NCBI GenBank assembly: GCA_907165275.2
Contig: OU015653.1
Span: 5,610,001 to 5,674,000, forward strand
Reading direction: 5' to 3'
DNA length: 64,000 nucleotides
Origin: Zygaena filipendulae
Lineage: Eukaryota > Arthropoda > Insecta > Lepidoptera > Zygaenidae
This document shows positions 20,601-30,701 of the stretch, piece after piece; the first letter of the stretch is position 1; each line of letters begins with the position of its first letter. Below the pieces are notes generated by a model. That model ran no database searches. It had not been told where the DNA came from and saw nothing but the letters and a program-made list of their open reading frames with translations. The translations under genes were made by a program, and so were the position numbers.

Positions 20601-20787
20601 GGCTCCAGCACCTATGTACATATGTACGTAAATACCAAATGTATGTTTTTAAATCATAAATGTGTTGTGTTCTTGTTTTTAACGAATAAAATGGTTTTTT
20701 CAGTGGATGTATATTGTTCCTGTGGCTATCTTCCTCATGATATCAGGAGCAACTAACCCTGAACCACCAGCACAGTCTTCACGGTAA
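17625..20787 (+). CDS. EMC10: ER membrane protein complex subunit 10
   Basis: Exons 17625-17678, 17783-17950, 18968-19236, 19336-19432 and 20704-20787, all with GT/AG borders and matching phases, give 223 residues. EMC10 is a subunit of the ER complex that inserts transmembrane segments. Residues 1-18 form a signal peptide. The family block DGWLNIKLEHSL follows, then a beta-rich luminal domain. The VPDTASYIQKLERERE segment precedes the conserved FLAKYWMYIVPVAIFLMISG membrane helix at the C terminus. A poly(A) signal AATAAA is at 20801. Exon 1 codes little more than the signal peptide and is assigned by its reading frame, ATG and splice fit, so it is the least certain part. The LINE ends just upstream. 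Confidence 0.93.
18040..18176 (+). repeat. Helitron-like fragment in EMC10 intron 2
   Basis: Contains CAACTGATCATCACG, ATACTTTTTATCC and an end reading GGGAACCACTAGT. It is a diverged copy of the 19640-19838 family. Confidence 0.55.
18249..18576. mobile_element. MITE in EMC10 intron 2
   Basis: The terminal inverted repeats TAGGCTAGTTTCC and GGAAACTAGCCTA enclose about 328 bp. A diverged relative lies at 1785-2120. No coding capacity. Confidence 0.7.
19640..19838 (+). mobile_element. Non-autonomous Helitron-like element, complete copy
   Basis: It begins TC after an A and ends CTAG before a T, the A^T insertion rule and ends of Helitrons. It contains TTACTAATATTATAAATG at the left and the CCGCGGGTGAAACCGC stretch that can fold near the right end. 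It lies in EMC10 intron 4. Many partial copies occur across the window. Confidence 0.75.
20310..20375 (-). repeat. SINE fragment
   Basis: The stretch TTAGCGGGCAGGCTGGTGAC and CTACTGCGCC match the tRNA-like head of the SINE at about 23170-23325. Confidence 0.5.
20392..20605. mobile_element. Second copy of the CWG-type palindromic MITE
   Basis: Starts GGGCCGTATTTTTTAATCGC and ends TTCGAGCGATTCAATAATAC plus GGCTC. CAG flanks it on both sides (20389-20391 and 20606-20608). Inside sits a LINE 3'-end fragment (TTACTTAATGGATGTGCAAT and an A-run). It lies in EMC10 intron 4. Confidence 0.75.
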
Positions 20788-21479
20788 AGGTTTTTAGTTA
20801 AATAAACCTGTTGTCAATGTTATTTATTGTAATGAGTGTGAATAATAAAAACAATAAAAGAAGGTAATCATAATCAACCTGTTTTTTTTGCATTCTAAAT
20901 AAATAACTTACTTTTTATATGAAAAGCAAAATATTAATATCATATAGCTTATTATACCCCAGGATATAAATCCTAGGCCTGTCTCAATAATCATAACTTT
21001 TCGGTCAGGCAACTCCCAAGGCTCATCTGGTTGAAAGAGGGACCATCTATAAAGTACGTCACACATTGAAGGGGGGAGAGGTTCGACGCCGTGTGATAAG
21101 GGGTGGGAGGGGTCTAAGTTTCGTGACGTCACATTTCAAAATCTTAAACATCTGTGTTCAAATGACAAATTTTAACTAACGAAATAAATTTAAATTATTT
21201 GAATGGGTCTAAACTGCTGTTTTTAGTTAATAATTTCTAGATGTAAAATTGATGCAACATAATATTATGTGACTTCACACTAGGGAGGGAAGGGGATCTC
21301 TTAAATGTGACCAACTGTGACAAGGACAGGGGAGGGGTAAAAAAATCACAAACTTAGTGTGACATACTCTATGTATGATCCCTTGGTGTGTCAAGTCCGA
21401 GGTTTGTTTATCAACAAAACTTTAGTTGCATGACAGACTGCAAAACAAATTGGAATAAAGAAAAGTTACATATAAACTA
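20788..21479. other. Convergent intergenic region, EMC10/DDX19
   Basis: It holds the EMC10 3' UTR and an unnamed repeat with GGTGGGAGGGGTC and CGTGACGTCAC phrases that also resembles 49430-49560. No gene is supported. Confidence 0.5.
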
Positions 21480-22883
21480 CTAGGCACCAATTTTTTCGAT
21501 TTCTTCAGCATCTTCAATATCCAATAAATGAATTTTCTTTCCAAAATGTGCTTCAATTTCTAAGCATATTTCCATTGATTGAGGTGAATCAATTAAATTG
21601 ATTGCAATTCCGGCTTTACCAAATCTGCCAGTACGTCCAATTCTATGTAAGTAAGTTTCACAATCTGCTTTTCTTGATAGATCCATTGGCATATCGAAGT
21701 TTACCACAAGAGTAACTTGTTCTACATCAATGCCACGAGATAATACATTCGTGGTTATAAGTACTTTTTCTAACCCAGCTCTAAAGCGATCCAATACAGC
21801 TATTCTTTGCTCCACAGTCAATTCACCTGATAAGACTGCCACAGAGTGACCATCTTTAGACATTTTTTCAGACAGCCAGCTAGCTGTCTTCCTTGTATGA
21901 CAAAATATTATGGCTTGTCCTATTGTTATTACACCATAAATGTTACAAATAGCTCTATATTTTTCTTCAGGACTTTTGCATTTTACATAATATTGCTTTA
22001 TGTTATCCAAAGATTCTTCTTCCCGCAATAATCTAATAATAATAGGATTAGGCACAATTACCTCAGCAAATTCCATAACAGCAGCATCATATGTTGCAGA
22101 GAAGAACATCATTTGACAAGTTGGAGGCAATAATTTGTGTATACGAATACACTGATCTTGATGCCCTTGACGATCAATCATAACATCAGCTTCATCTAAT
22201 ACAAACACTTTGATCTTATCCAAATCAAACATGGCAAATTTAATTCCCCAATCAAGCATTTTACCTGGGGTTCCTATGATTATATGATCTGTTATCTTGG
22301 TGCCTCTTGGTACTTCTTCACCTCTTACAGCATATTTCAATTTAATCTCTGGACAAAATTTGGCCATTTTTGCTGCAACCTCTCCTGTCTGAATGGCAAG
22401 CTCATAAGTAGGACTAAGACACAAAGCTTGTGGATAGTTTTTACTTGAATCAACTCTGCTTAACATTGCTAAAACAAATGCAGCAGTCTTGCCTGTCCCT
22501 GACTGTGACTGTGCAATCATATTTTGAGGAGGATCTGCTAGAAGGGTTGGTAAAGCAGTTTCTTGGATTTTAGAAGGAGCATTGAACCCCATATCATACA
22601 CACCTTTTAATAAATTAGGCTTTAAATGCAGTGCTTCAAAAGTTTTTACAGAATAAAGAGGTGAATTTGGGTCCTTTCTTTGAATCTCAATATCTAATTT
22701 GGACTCTACTAAACCTTGCCTTATAATTTTCATCAATAGTGATGTTTCGGCTGGATTTGCAGCATCAGAATCCTCTGACTCCTGTGTTTCATTATGTGAA
22801 ACTTGTTCTTTATTGAGACCTAATCCAGCAACTTTATTTGTTATTTCTAATTCTTCCGCTTTCTGACCCCATTTGTTTGCCAT
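21480..22883 (-). CDS. DDX19: DEAD-box RNA helicase DDX19/Dbp5
   Basis: Dbp5/DDX19 remodels mRNPs at the cytoplasmic face of the nuclear pore, activated by Gle1 and IP6, to drive mRNA export. The 467-residue product is in one exon and has the usual length. In order it shows the Q motif region (FNAPSKIQETALP, 100-112), Walker A QSGTGKT (127-133), SPTYELA (157-163), DEAD (230-233), SAT (262-264), IIFCHTRKTA (325-334) and HRIGRTGR (413-420). The Dbp5-type N-terminal extension and the SPTYELA variant of motif Ia separate it from eIF4A, which carries APTRELA. The start ATG gives MANKW. Drosophila calls the orthologue Dbp80. Confidence 0.95.
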   Translation of the reverse strand: MANKWGQKAEELEITNKVAGLGLNKEQVSHNETQESEDSDAANPAETSLLMKIIRQGLVESKLDIEIQRKDPNSPLYSVKTFEALHLKPNLLKGVYDMGFNAPSKIQETALPTLLADPPQNMIAQSQSGTGKTAAFVLAMLSRVDSSKNYPQALCLSPTYELAIQTGEVAAKMAKFCPEIKLKYAVRGEEVPRGTKITDHIIIGTPGKMLDWGIKFAMFDLDKIKVFVLDEADVMIDRQGHQDQCIRIHKLLPPTCQMMFFSATYDAAVMEFAEVIVPNPIIIRLLREEESLDNIKQYYVKCKSPEEKYRAICNIYGVITIGQAIIFCHTRKTASWLSEKMSKDGHSVAVLSGELTVEQRIAVLDRFRAGLEKVLITTNVLSRGIDVEQVTLVVNFDMPMDLSRKADCETYLHRIGRTGRFGKAGIAINLIDSPQSMEICLEIEAHFGKKIHLLDIEDAEEIEKIGA

Positions 22884-23169
22884 TTTATCTATAAAAACGA
22901 AATTAAAAAATTTATATTTAATGCAAATTAAATATTAATCTATTTCCACACTCGACACAGTTATATTATGATGTGATTGTGATGGCTAGCTACTGCATGA
23001 TTAAATTATTACTTGTTGGTTGGTTTTATGTATGATGAGTTGTCAGATTGAATCAATGATATTTTATAATAATAATAATAATCCACATCACAACACACAG
23101 ATCTGCTTGATCCCACAGTAAGCTATTATTAGCTTGTGTCGTGGAAACCAAGCAAACGTGGTATATACT

Positions 23170-23325
23170 ACATAGAATTACTTATATATTATACTATAGA
23201 TATATAAACACACCCAGACTGGAAAATGGAACCCTGTGTTCATCACACAAAGTCCACCCCCACCGGGAATCGAACCCGGAACCCCTTGATTAGCGGGTAG
23301 GCATGGTGACCTCTGCGCCAGTAAA
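23170..23325 (-). mobile_element. tRNA-derived SINE
   Basis: On the minus strand there is an A-box-like head (GGCGCAGAGGTCACCATGCC) and a B box GGTTCGATTCC, followed by CTTTGTGTGATGAACACAGG. A plus-strand relative lies at 57010-57130. The AT-rich stretch 22900-23170 beside it holds no gene. Confidence 0.65.
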
Positions 23326-23754
23326 TTATATAGAATGTCTTTGGGTTGAATGGCATTTTAAACAGAATTGGAAACCAGATTTTTCTTTTCATGATCGAAA
23401 AAACGTTTGGCGAAACAAGCATAATACCTATTCTACCTAAATCATGAATACTGACCTACTGAGCAGCGTGCGTTATTTATAATCTTCAAATAGAAGCTGA
23501 CTCAAAAATGGATTTTGTTTGTAAGCATTACTACTAACCTTCGCTTACTGTAACGAGTACCTATGAAAGCAACTAATCTACAATAATATTCTGTTAAAAG
23601 TACCTATTAGTATTACGAGAACAGCTGAACTATACACCTCAATTAATATCAACGTTAAACGTACTATTAACTAGGTAGGTTAGGTATCCAGTTTGTGCCA
23701 CCAAGCCTGAAATTCCAGGTTCCAGCGGATTTCCAGGTTCTACCAACAAATTAA
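23326..23754. other. Intergenic, no gene seen
   Basis: AT-rich, no repeat or coding sequence recognised. Confidence 0.4.
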
Positions 23755-23762
23755 AGTTCTAC

Positions 23763-23818
23763 CTCAGAAGAATAACTCCACAAACTACTTAGAGATACTA
23801 CCGAATAACTCTTCTGAG
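23763..23818. mobile_element. Ultra-short insertion family C, interrupted by D
   Basis: Family C starts CTCAGAAGAATAACTC and ends TTCTGAG. It is flanked by AGTTCTAC (23755-23762) and AGTTCTGC (23819-23826), seven of eight bases equal. Without the nested family D copy the insert would be 23 bp with perfect 9-bp inverted ends (CTCAGAAGA and TCTTCTGAG). Confidence 0.85.
23779..23803 (+). mobile_element. Ultra-short insertion, family D (25 bp), nested in C
   Basis: Begins CACAAACTACTTAGAGATAC. It is flanked by perfect 8-bp repeats AATAACTC at 23771-23778 and 23804-23811, both within the family C insert. Confidence 0.9.
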
Positions 23819-23899
23819 AGTTCTGCAGTCTACCACGTTTCTACAGATTTTATCAGATCTTTGGTCTGTACTGTCTCTTACTGTCTACGATCAAGTACA

Positions 23900-26800
23900 A
23901 TTTACAAATCCAGAATTCGGAACAATTGCACAACACAATATTGTACGACACCGGAATGTACACAGTACAGCACTGGAATGTGCAAAACCACTCCTATTAG
24001 TCGATGAAACCGCGCCTCCTTTTCTTTGTGCTCGTTTACATTACTTACCTAAATACTGGGTCAAGCTATTATCAAATAAGTCACAATTTTGTTTGATCTT
24101 GGATCTTGGAGAAATCGAGGGAATTCTTTAAATGTTACAGCATAGCGATTTGGGTAGATAAATTGTCACTTTATAAACCAACCCACTTAAAAGTGAAAAT
24201 CGGAAGCTAAATAGGTTATAGGTCTAAGTCTGCTCCCACCACATTGCAGACATGGGCGGGCTTGGCACCGACTTCAAAACGATCAGTAGGTAGCACATAG
24301 CAAAATGCTAAATATAAACTAAAATTCTACTTCTTAAATAATATGGAGAGATATCAATAACTATAAAGCTTAGAGATGCACTTGTCCTAAATTAGCTAGT
24401 ATTCTATATTGCAGTGGCGAAGGGTGAAATATTGAGAGAGGGAAGCCGGAAATCTACTTTAATTTCAAGTTATTAAACTATTAACTGTTCCCCGCGGTTT
24501 CACCTGCGATAAGTTCCGGAGTTCCCGCGGGAATTCCGGTGTAAAAAGTTCTCAACGTTCTCAATTACGGGTTCTCAATGTCTGAAGGGAAGCCGGTGGG
24601 AATCGGCTTCTATGGTACCTTCGCCACTGCTATATTGTATTGAATATACTATATTTTACTTAAGAATTATTAACTGTTATTAAATCAAAATTGTATCAAC
24701 CTACCTACTGGGTAAAATAGCATCTTTCTCATAAACCTTAGTGGTTTCTTAAATGCTATGTTAGCTATCTTTTCTAATGTAATTTTTGTTTTGGTAAATA
24801 AAGAAAAAAAAAAACATACTTAGGTTATTTTGAGTGACTGACTTTTTAGTGGGCATAGACTGATACCTACTTTTTAGTACAATGAATATTTTTATATCTG
24901 ACATTTTCCTAGCACGGTCATGGTATGATATGTTGTAGTGGGTAGAGACCTTAAAACCATTTGGAGTGACGCCAGCAGATTACATCCAGACTGATTCGAA
25001 AAATGATCGTCAATGCCCAGCTTAAGACCAATATTTTCGCCCTAATAATTTTGAAAATATGGCAAAAATCTTGGCGCTATTTATTTAAACTCATAATATT
25101 CCTGACTTACTAAAGGTTACTTTAGGGGAAAATATTTTCGAGAGTAATTGGTAACGCCGCGCTGTCGGCCGTTCGAGAAAAGAAGCGCCGGATTGCAGCC
25201 AGTAATCGACAAAAAGGAGTCCAAGAGGAGTCCTTGTAATCTACATTGTACAGCACCGGAAAAGGCGACACCGGAATGTACAGCACCGGAACGGAATTGG
25301 TGAACCGGAATTCGAATCCCAGGCCATGAAATGCTGTGCTGTGCATTCCGGTGTCGAGCATTCTGGGGTGTACATTATCGGTACGCCGCGGATTGTACGA
25401 AATCGGAATTGAAGATACCGCCACGCCCACATTTCAATCCTGTCCTGTTATTGGCTAAGAATTATGACGTTTATTTTATGCTCCGTTTAGTAGTGTTCAA
25501 TACAATCAAAAACAATACTGGTAGCTTAGAGTAATTACTGTCTCATAACATGGCGGAAGTTTAAATTACAATCAGTGTAAGTTAAATATTACTAACGTAA
25601 TTATTATGGATCACAAACTTAATGAATTTTTTGTCTTTAGCACATCGCCGGCTGCTACCGCGGCACGCTCGCTACGCTCGCTCAGCTCGCGTGACTTGGT
25701 CACCAGTACAATCTTTACCTAACCAATAAAGTCGGAGTGCTCTTTGTCGATAGCTAATAGTTTATGATTTGGCCACGATAGTTATATTCTTATTTCTTTT
25801 TACATACTCCATAAACAGATCAAACATAAATTGTGACTTATTTGATAATAACTTGACCCAGTATTTAGGTAAGTAATGTAAACGAGCACAAAGAAAAGGA
25901 GTGGTTTCATCGGCCAATAGGAGCAGTGACACCAATTCCGGTGCTGTACATTCTGGTGTTGAACATTCTCGGCACGGTCAGTATTTCGATGTCCAATTTG
26001 TACGGGGCGGAATGCACGACACCGGAATTCGTGTATACCACTTCAAATACGTGCCGTACAATACTGTATCGTACATTCCGATGTCGCGCATTCCAGTGCT
26101 GTACATTCCGGTGTCGTACAATATCGTGTTGTGCATTCCTGGCTCCCGACAAAGAGCACTCCGGTTAGGATTGTACTGTTGACCAAGTTGCGCGAGACGA
26201 GCGAGTGCAGCGAGCGTGCCGTAGTAGCAAAAATATTAAGTTTTGATTTATTTATTTATTTAGTACACAAAACAGTTTACAACCGAAAATAAATAATAAA
26301 TACATTCACAAAAGTAAAAGAGCTAGATTGCATACCAAGATAAGTGTACATATTAGAGTAAGGGCATATTGTATAGTACTATAAACGACCAAAAAAAAAA
26401 TATATAAAAATTAAAAGTATACTATATAAAATATATAATAATATTCAATAAATATATAAAAATAAAATAAATAAAAATAAACAAAAGGATTACTACTCCA
26501 AGGAAACAAGGATTACCTGACAGTCTTAAGAAGAGATGACAGAAACTTTTGCCTCTTGGCATCGAAGATGTCAAGGTCCTTGTTCACCTTAAGCAATTCG
26601 TTGTATGTTCGACACATTCTGACTAATGGGTTATAAAAAGAGGTATTGTTTTTATATGTACGTAGTACAAAAGTTGGCGAAGACCGGGTCATGTGGCATG
26701 TATTAATGTTTATTATTGATAGGAGATATGGAGAATCAATAATCGAGTGCAGTAGTTTATACAAGCAGGAGAGATCAGCCACTTTACGTCGGGTTTCGAG

Positions 26801-28620
26801 AGAAGTAATATTAAACTTAGATAGTTTTATGTCGTAAGACAGGCGTTCTCTACCCAGGCTATATCTAAAGCAAAGTATTTTCAAGCATTTTTTCTGGACA
26901 TTTTCAATGCTAGCCGTATGCACAGAATAGTATGGGGACCAAATCGGAGAACCATATTCCAAAATACTGCGTACTAGACTCTTATACAGGTATAAAAGGC
27001 TATTATGTTTCTTGAGACTTTTTGTGACTCGAGATATAAAACCTAATATTTTATTAGCTCTTTCGATTATGTAGTCGTAATGATGTTTAAATGTCAGCCG
27101 TTCGTCAAAAATTACTCCCAGATCCTTTACCGTTTGTTTACGCATCAAAGTTCGACCGTTCATCTCATAATTATGTCGTACGACATTATGTTTCGAAGAA
27201 AATGTTACGACGAAACACTTTTCAACACTTAAGTACATTCCATTACTTGTGCACCAGTTTTCGATCTCGTCAATATCTTTTTGAAGCTTAACACAATCGT
27301 CAATACTGTTAACTGAAGAAAATATCTTTAAATCATCAGCATAAAAAAGAAATGGACTCGATAAACGGCCGGCAAGATCATTGATAAAAATGTTGAAGAA
27401 TAGAGGCCCCAAATGGGATCCTTGAGGTACACCAGAAGTTATTGTTAAAGCAGCAGATTTTAAGCCCCCAATAGAAACAAGTTGACTCCTATTGCTTAAA
27501 TACGAACAAACCCAGCGGAAAAGACTACCTTTAATGCCGTAACAAGCCAGTTTATGACACAGTAACGAATGGTTAACCTTATCGAACGCTTTTCGGAAGT
27601 CTGTGTAAATTGTGTCGACTTGGCCTCGCGATGCAAAAGCACAGCACAAGTAGTTTTTATATGCAAGAAGGTTACTTATGGTAGAACGTTTTCGAACGAA
27701 ACCATGCTGATGTTCCGATATACAAGGTTTAATAAAATTGTAAATATGTTCATATATCAGAGACTCAAACAACTTAGCCATGGAAGACAAAATACTTATA
27801 GGACGATAATTTTCACACATAGATTTACGGCCCGACTTTAGAATAGGAACAATATGCGCAGTTTTCCATGCATCGGGAAAAGAACCAAACGTTAGAGACT
27901 TATTAAAAATCATGCAAAGAGGTGTAGATAGTTGCTTAGCACAGCGTCGCAGAAATATTGTTGGTATTCCATCGGGACCAGCACCTTTGCCCTCGTCTAG
28001 TTTTTTTATTTTAGCAAGAATGTCCTCCTTACTAATACAGACAGAAGAAAGAACACTATCACTAGCGCCATCTAAATATTCAGTAAAAGCTGATGGTGGA
28101 TGGCAAACTACAGCACAATGTTGCCAGTATATATATATATGATTAATAGGTAATATGATTAACAGGTAATAATTATGTATATATGATTATATGATTAATA
28201 TTATATGGGTATATATGATTAATAGGTAATAATTATGTTAGCAATATTAAACTTCTGTAATTGAAATTTCCTCCATATTTAGAGACAGTAATTACCTACT
28301 AATCTCTACCTGCATTGTCTTTGATTGTATTGAACACTACTAAACGGAGCAACAAATAGACGTCATAATTCTTAGCCAATAGCAGGACAGAATTGAAACG
28401 TGGGCGTGGCGGTGTCTTCGACTCCGGTGTTGTACAATCCGCGGCGTACCGATAATGTACACCCCGGAATGTACGACTGACTGCACAGCACAGCATTTAT
28501 GACCTAGGATACGAATTCCGGTGTCGGCAATTCCGGTGCTGTACATTACGGTGGCGTACATTCTTGTGTCGTGCATTCTGGTGTCGTCTTTTCCGGCGCT
28601 GTACAATACATATTACAGGT
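23900..28620. repeat. Nest of inverted repeats around a dead LINE
   Basis: Three pairs of inverted arms are visible. Arms 23985-24095 and 25826-25925 share TTTGTGCTCGTTTACATTAC. Arms 25630-25755 and 26138-26230 share AAAGAGCACTCC and GAGCG-rich stretches. Arms 25240-25575 and 28235-28610 share TACATTATCGGTACGCCGCG, GCCACGCCCAC and TTGGCTAAGAATTATGACGT. The arms carry many degenerate ATTCCGGTGTCGTAC units, which may be subterminal transposase-binding repeats. A Helitron-like fragment lies at about 24490-24560. No host gene is seen. Confidence 0.65.
26249..28120 (-). pseudogene. 5'-truncated LINE, reverse transcriptase part
   Basis: On the minus strand the open frame runs from about 28118 to the stop at 26513. 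It holds a reverse transcriptase: GAGPDGIP, NYRPISIL, IYTDFRKAFDKV, SGVPQGSHLGPL and the catalytic FYADDLKIF, then the thumb-like C-terminal region. The endonuclease and ORF1 are missing, so the copy is 5'-truncated and dead. Its 3' end is AT-rich and finishes in AAAT-type repeats (26249-26262) instead of a pure A-tail, which suggests a CR1/Rex1-like group, but I do not assign the clade. There is no RNase H. Confidence 0.85.
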
Positions 28621-28680
28621 ACTCACCAGAGTGTAAATCCAGTAGGTACTTTGGTAGGTACCTACATAAGTCTAGTTAAT

Positions 28681-28856
28681 TTGGACGCAGATAAGCAATA
28701 ACATGTTAACCCACAAAATTAAGTTATTGATACAAAACGATTTATTGAGAGTTACAGAACGTTTTTCAATTATGTGTTTATCTTATTACATTGTTTAAAT
28801 ATGTAACAAAATTTTTAACATAAAAAAATGTTGACACAAAATGGCGCTATAATTTT
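28681..28856 (+). mobile_element. MITE family E, truncated copy
   Basis: Starts TTGGACGCAGATAAGCAATA and matches 33237-33473 and 47725-47933. The right end is lost where family F begins. A family A-like end (AAGTCTAGTTAAT) directly precedes it. Confidence 0.7.
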
Positions 28857-28859
28857 TTT

Positions 28860-29270
28860 TTTTTGTGAAATTTACTCCTTTCGGGGAAGGCAGAAGGAAA
28901 CTAAGCCCATATAGCCAATTCAGTGGTATATTTCCTCTTCTAAAGTTATTTACATCGAAATGCATTGGTGAGATGCATTTCGAAAACAGCGAAATAAGAT
29001 GAAATAGGGCGTTCATCGGGAGGTTTTCGTTTTACTATACAACTTCCCACAGAGCGTCCTATTAAGGTTCAACAGTAAAGATTTGCTGCCAAAAGTTCCG
29101 GTAAAGCATCGAAATGCACCTCACCAATGCATTTCGATGTAAATAACTTCAGAAGAAAATACTAATGATTTGGCTATATGGACTAAGATTCCTTCTGCCT
29201 TCCCCGAGAAGGGTAAACTCTCAGAACAATAACAGCTAGTTATTCTTCTGAGGGTAAACTTCACAAAAAA
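28860..29270. mobile_element. MITE family F, palindromic copy
   Basis: The long arms are inverted: GGGGAAGGCAGAAGGAA against TTCCTTCTGCCTTCCCC and ACATCGAAATGCATTGGTGA against its complement. The right arm contains a family C insertion at 29220-29252. Relatives lie at 5960-6240, 37758-38386, 45452-46080 and about 59190-59450. Confidence 0.75.
29220..29252. mobile_element. Ultra-short insertion, family C (33 bp)
   Basis: Begins CTCAGAACAATAAC and ends GTTATTCTTCTGAG, nearly perfect 14-bp inverted ends. It is flanked by perfect 8-bp repeats GGTAAACT at 29212-29219 and 29253-29260. Confidence 0.9.
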
Positions 29271-29339
29271 AAAAAATGACGATAGCCATAAAAAAAAAGT
29301 GCCTACTCAAAAAACGTATGGTGATTATTTGCTCAGTTA

Positions 29340-29376
29340 TGTCATTAATGACAATTGCCATAAAAAAAAAAAAAAA
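29340..29376 (+). mobile_element. LINE 3'-tail fragment
   Basis: TGTCATTAATGACAATTGCC followed by an A-run is the same as the 3' end of the LINE that finishes at 43698. It is an extreme 5' truncation of about 20 bp plus tail. Confidence 0.65.
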
Positions 29377-29447
29377 AGTCTAATTTGTGAGTGGATCGGA
29401 ATTCGGATTTCGGATCAGCGATTTAGACACAAGTGAGCGATTAGCCG

Positions 29448-29472
29448 CACAAACTACTTAGAGATACTACCG
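29448..29472 (+). mobile_element. Ultra-short insertion, family D (25 bp)
   Basis: Begins CACAAACTACTTAGAGATAC. It is flanked by perfect 8-bp repeats ATTAGCCG at 29440-29447 and 29473-29480. Confidence 0.9.
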
Positions 29473-29504
29473 ATTAGCCGATCGATTAGTATGGAAGTGC
29501 CTAG

Positions 29505-29524
29505 ATAAGTCTAGTTAATTTGTG
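29505..29524 (-). mobile_element. Ultra-short insertion, family A (20 bp)
   Basis: On the minus strand it is CACAAATTAACTAGACTTAT. It is flanked by GTGCCTAG (29497-29504) and GTGGCTAG (29525-29532), seven of eight equal. A variant A-like insert follows at 29533-29554 and then GTGCCTAC, so two insertions may have used the same site. Confidence 0.7.
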
Positions 29525-29562
29525 GTGGCTAGTCATATGTCTAGTTAATCTGAGGTGCCTAC

Positions 29563-30169
29563 TGCCTACTCTGAAAACGTAGGTAGTAATTATTAATTAT
29601 TTGCTGTGTTTGCAAATTAACAACTTTTTATAATGGAAGAAGTTGACTTAATTATAATACATTTTTTAAAGCAATTGAATATGTAAGTTACCTATTTTCT
29701 GTCTCAGTAAATTGGATTAATTCTGTTCTCCCAATTAATTTTTTAATTTATGATTTTTTACTTATAAATCAAGTCAAAAATTATTATTTATTTATTGCAC
29801 ATCCATTAAGTAACAAAAAGGTCTTAAGATAGTTAGTAAACAGTTCTTTATGGACCCTGTTTATAGGGCACAGCACAAAACAATTCAAATTCGGAGAGAG
29901 CAAGATGTATCACAATTTCACAACTTTAATTAAGTACTTGTATAAGCAGTTGGTATTTTGAGTAGCTATTTATTTTTATAAGTAACATTTATTAATTTTA
30001 AGTATAAGATTTATAATTTACATGAAGTTACTCTGGTAGAATCCTATACGAAAAATATACTATCCAATTCCAATCTGTTGTTTTTAATGGCTCCACCGTT
30101 TTGACAATGATTCTGCCAATGTCACAGTTTGAAAAGTCACGGCATACAATTGATTTGATTATCCGGTAC
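29563..30169. other. Intergenic upstream of CCDC22
   Basis: AT-rich. A minus-strand LINE 3' end (TTATTGCACATCCATTAAGT on the plus strand) lies at about 29780-29870. Nothing else is recognised. Confidence 0.45.
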
Positions 30170-30202
30170 CTCAGAACAATAACAGTAGCATATTCTTCTG
30201 AG
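30170..30202. mobile_element. Ultra-short insertion, family C (33 bp)
   Basis: Begins CTCAGAACAATAAC and ends ATTCTTCTGAG. It is flanked by perfect 8-bp repeats TCCGGTAC at 30162-30169 and 30203-30210. Confidence 0.9.
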
Positions 30203-30701
30203 TCCGGTACCTACCGTTTTGTATGCGATTATAAAATAAAAGAGGTAAATGTTTCCTAAAAAAAAAAGTGACATCATGTGTCAAGCTTGGTAAAGATGGC
30301 CCTGGTTAACGTTAACGCAGGTGGAGCAGTAGCACAAAGACGAGTTGGGTAATAGAGCAGAGCGGCGGAACCATTGATTTACTACTAGACGGTGTGGTAT
30401 ATCAATGGGCGGAACGAACATACTACAACCGCTATTTGAAGGCGGGAAACAGCTGTTATTTTTAATGAAACTACCTTCAAAACGACAGGTATATTAATGG
30501 TAGAAAAATCAAATCAAATGGAAATAAAATTATTAATATAGGTATGAGTACATAGACTAATTGGTCCCCTGTGTTGCACCCACTGACCCATGTCAGAATT
30601 CCCACAGGAACTCGTAATATAAAATCACGATGGAAGTAGGGACCTTTCCATAAAAATAAAATTTGTATTATAGAATAAATCCAAAAAAATATTATAAAAC
30701 A

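Noticed and set aside
21480..22883. eIF4A
   Set aside because: Motif Ia is SPTYELA and the N-terminal extension is of Dbp5/DDX19 type; eIF4A has APTRELA and is shorter.
26513..27913. Intact autonomous LINE
   Set aside because: No endonuclease or ORF1 is present upstream; the copy ends at about 28120 in an AT repeat.
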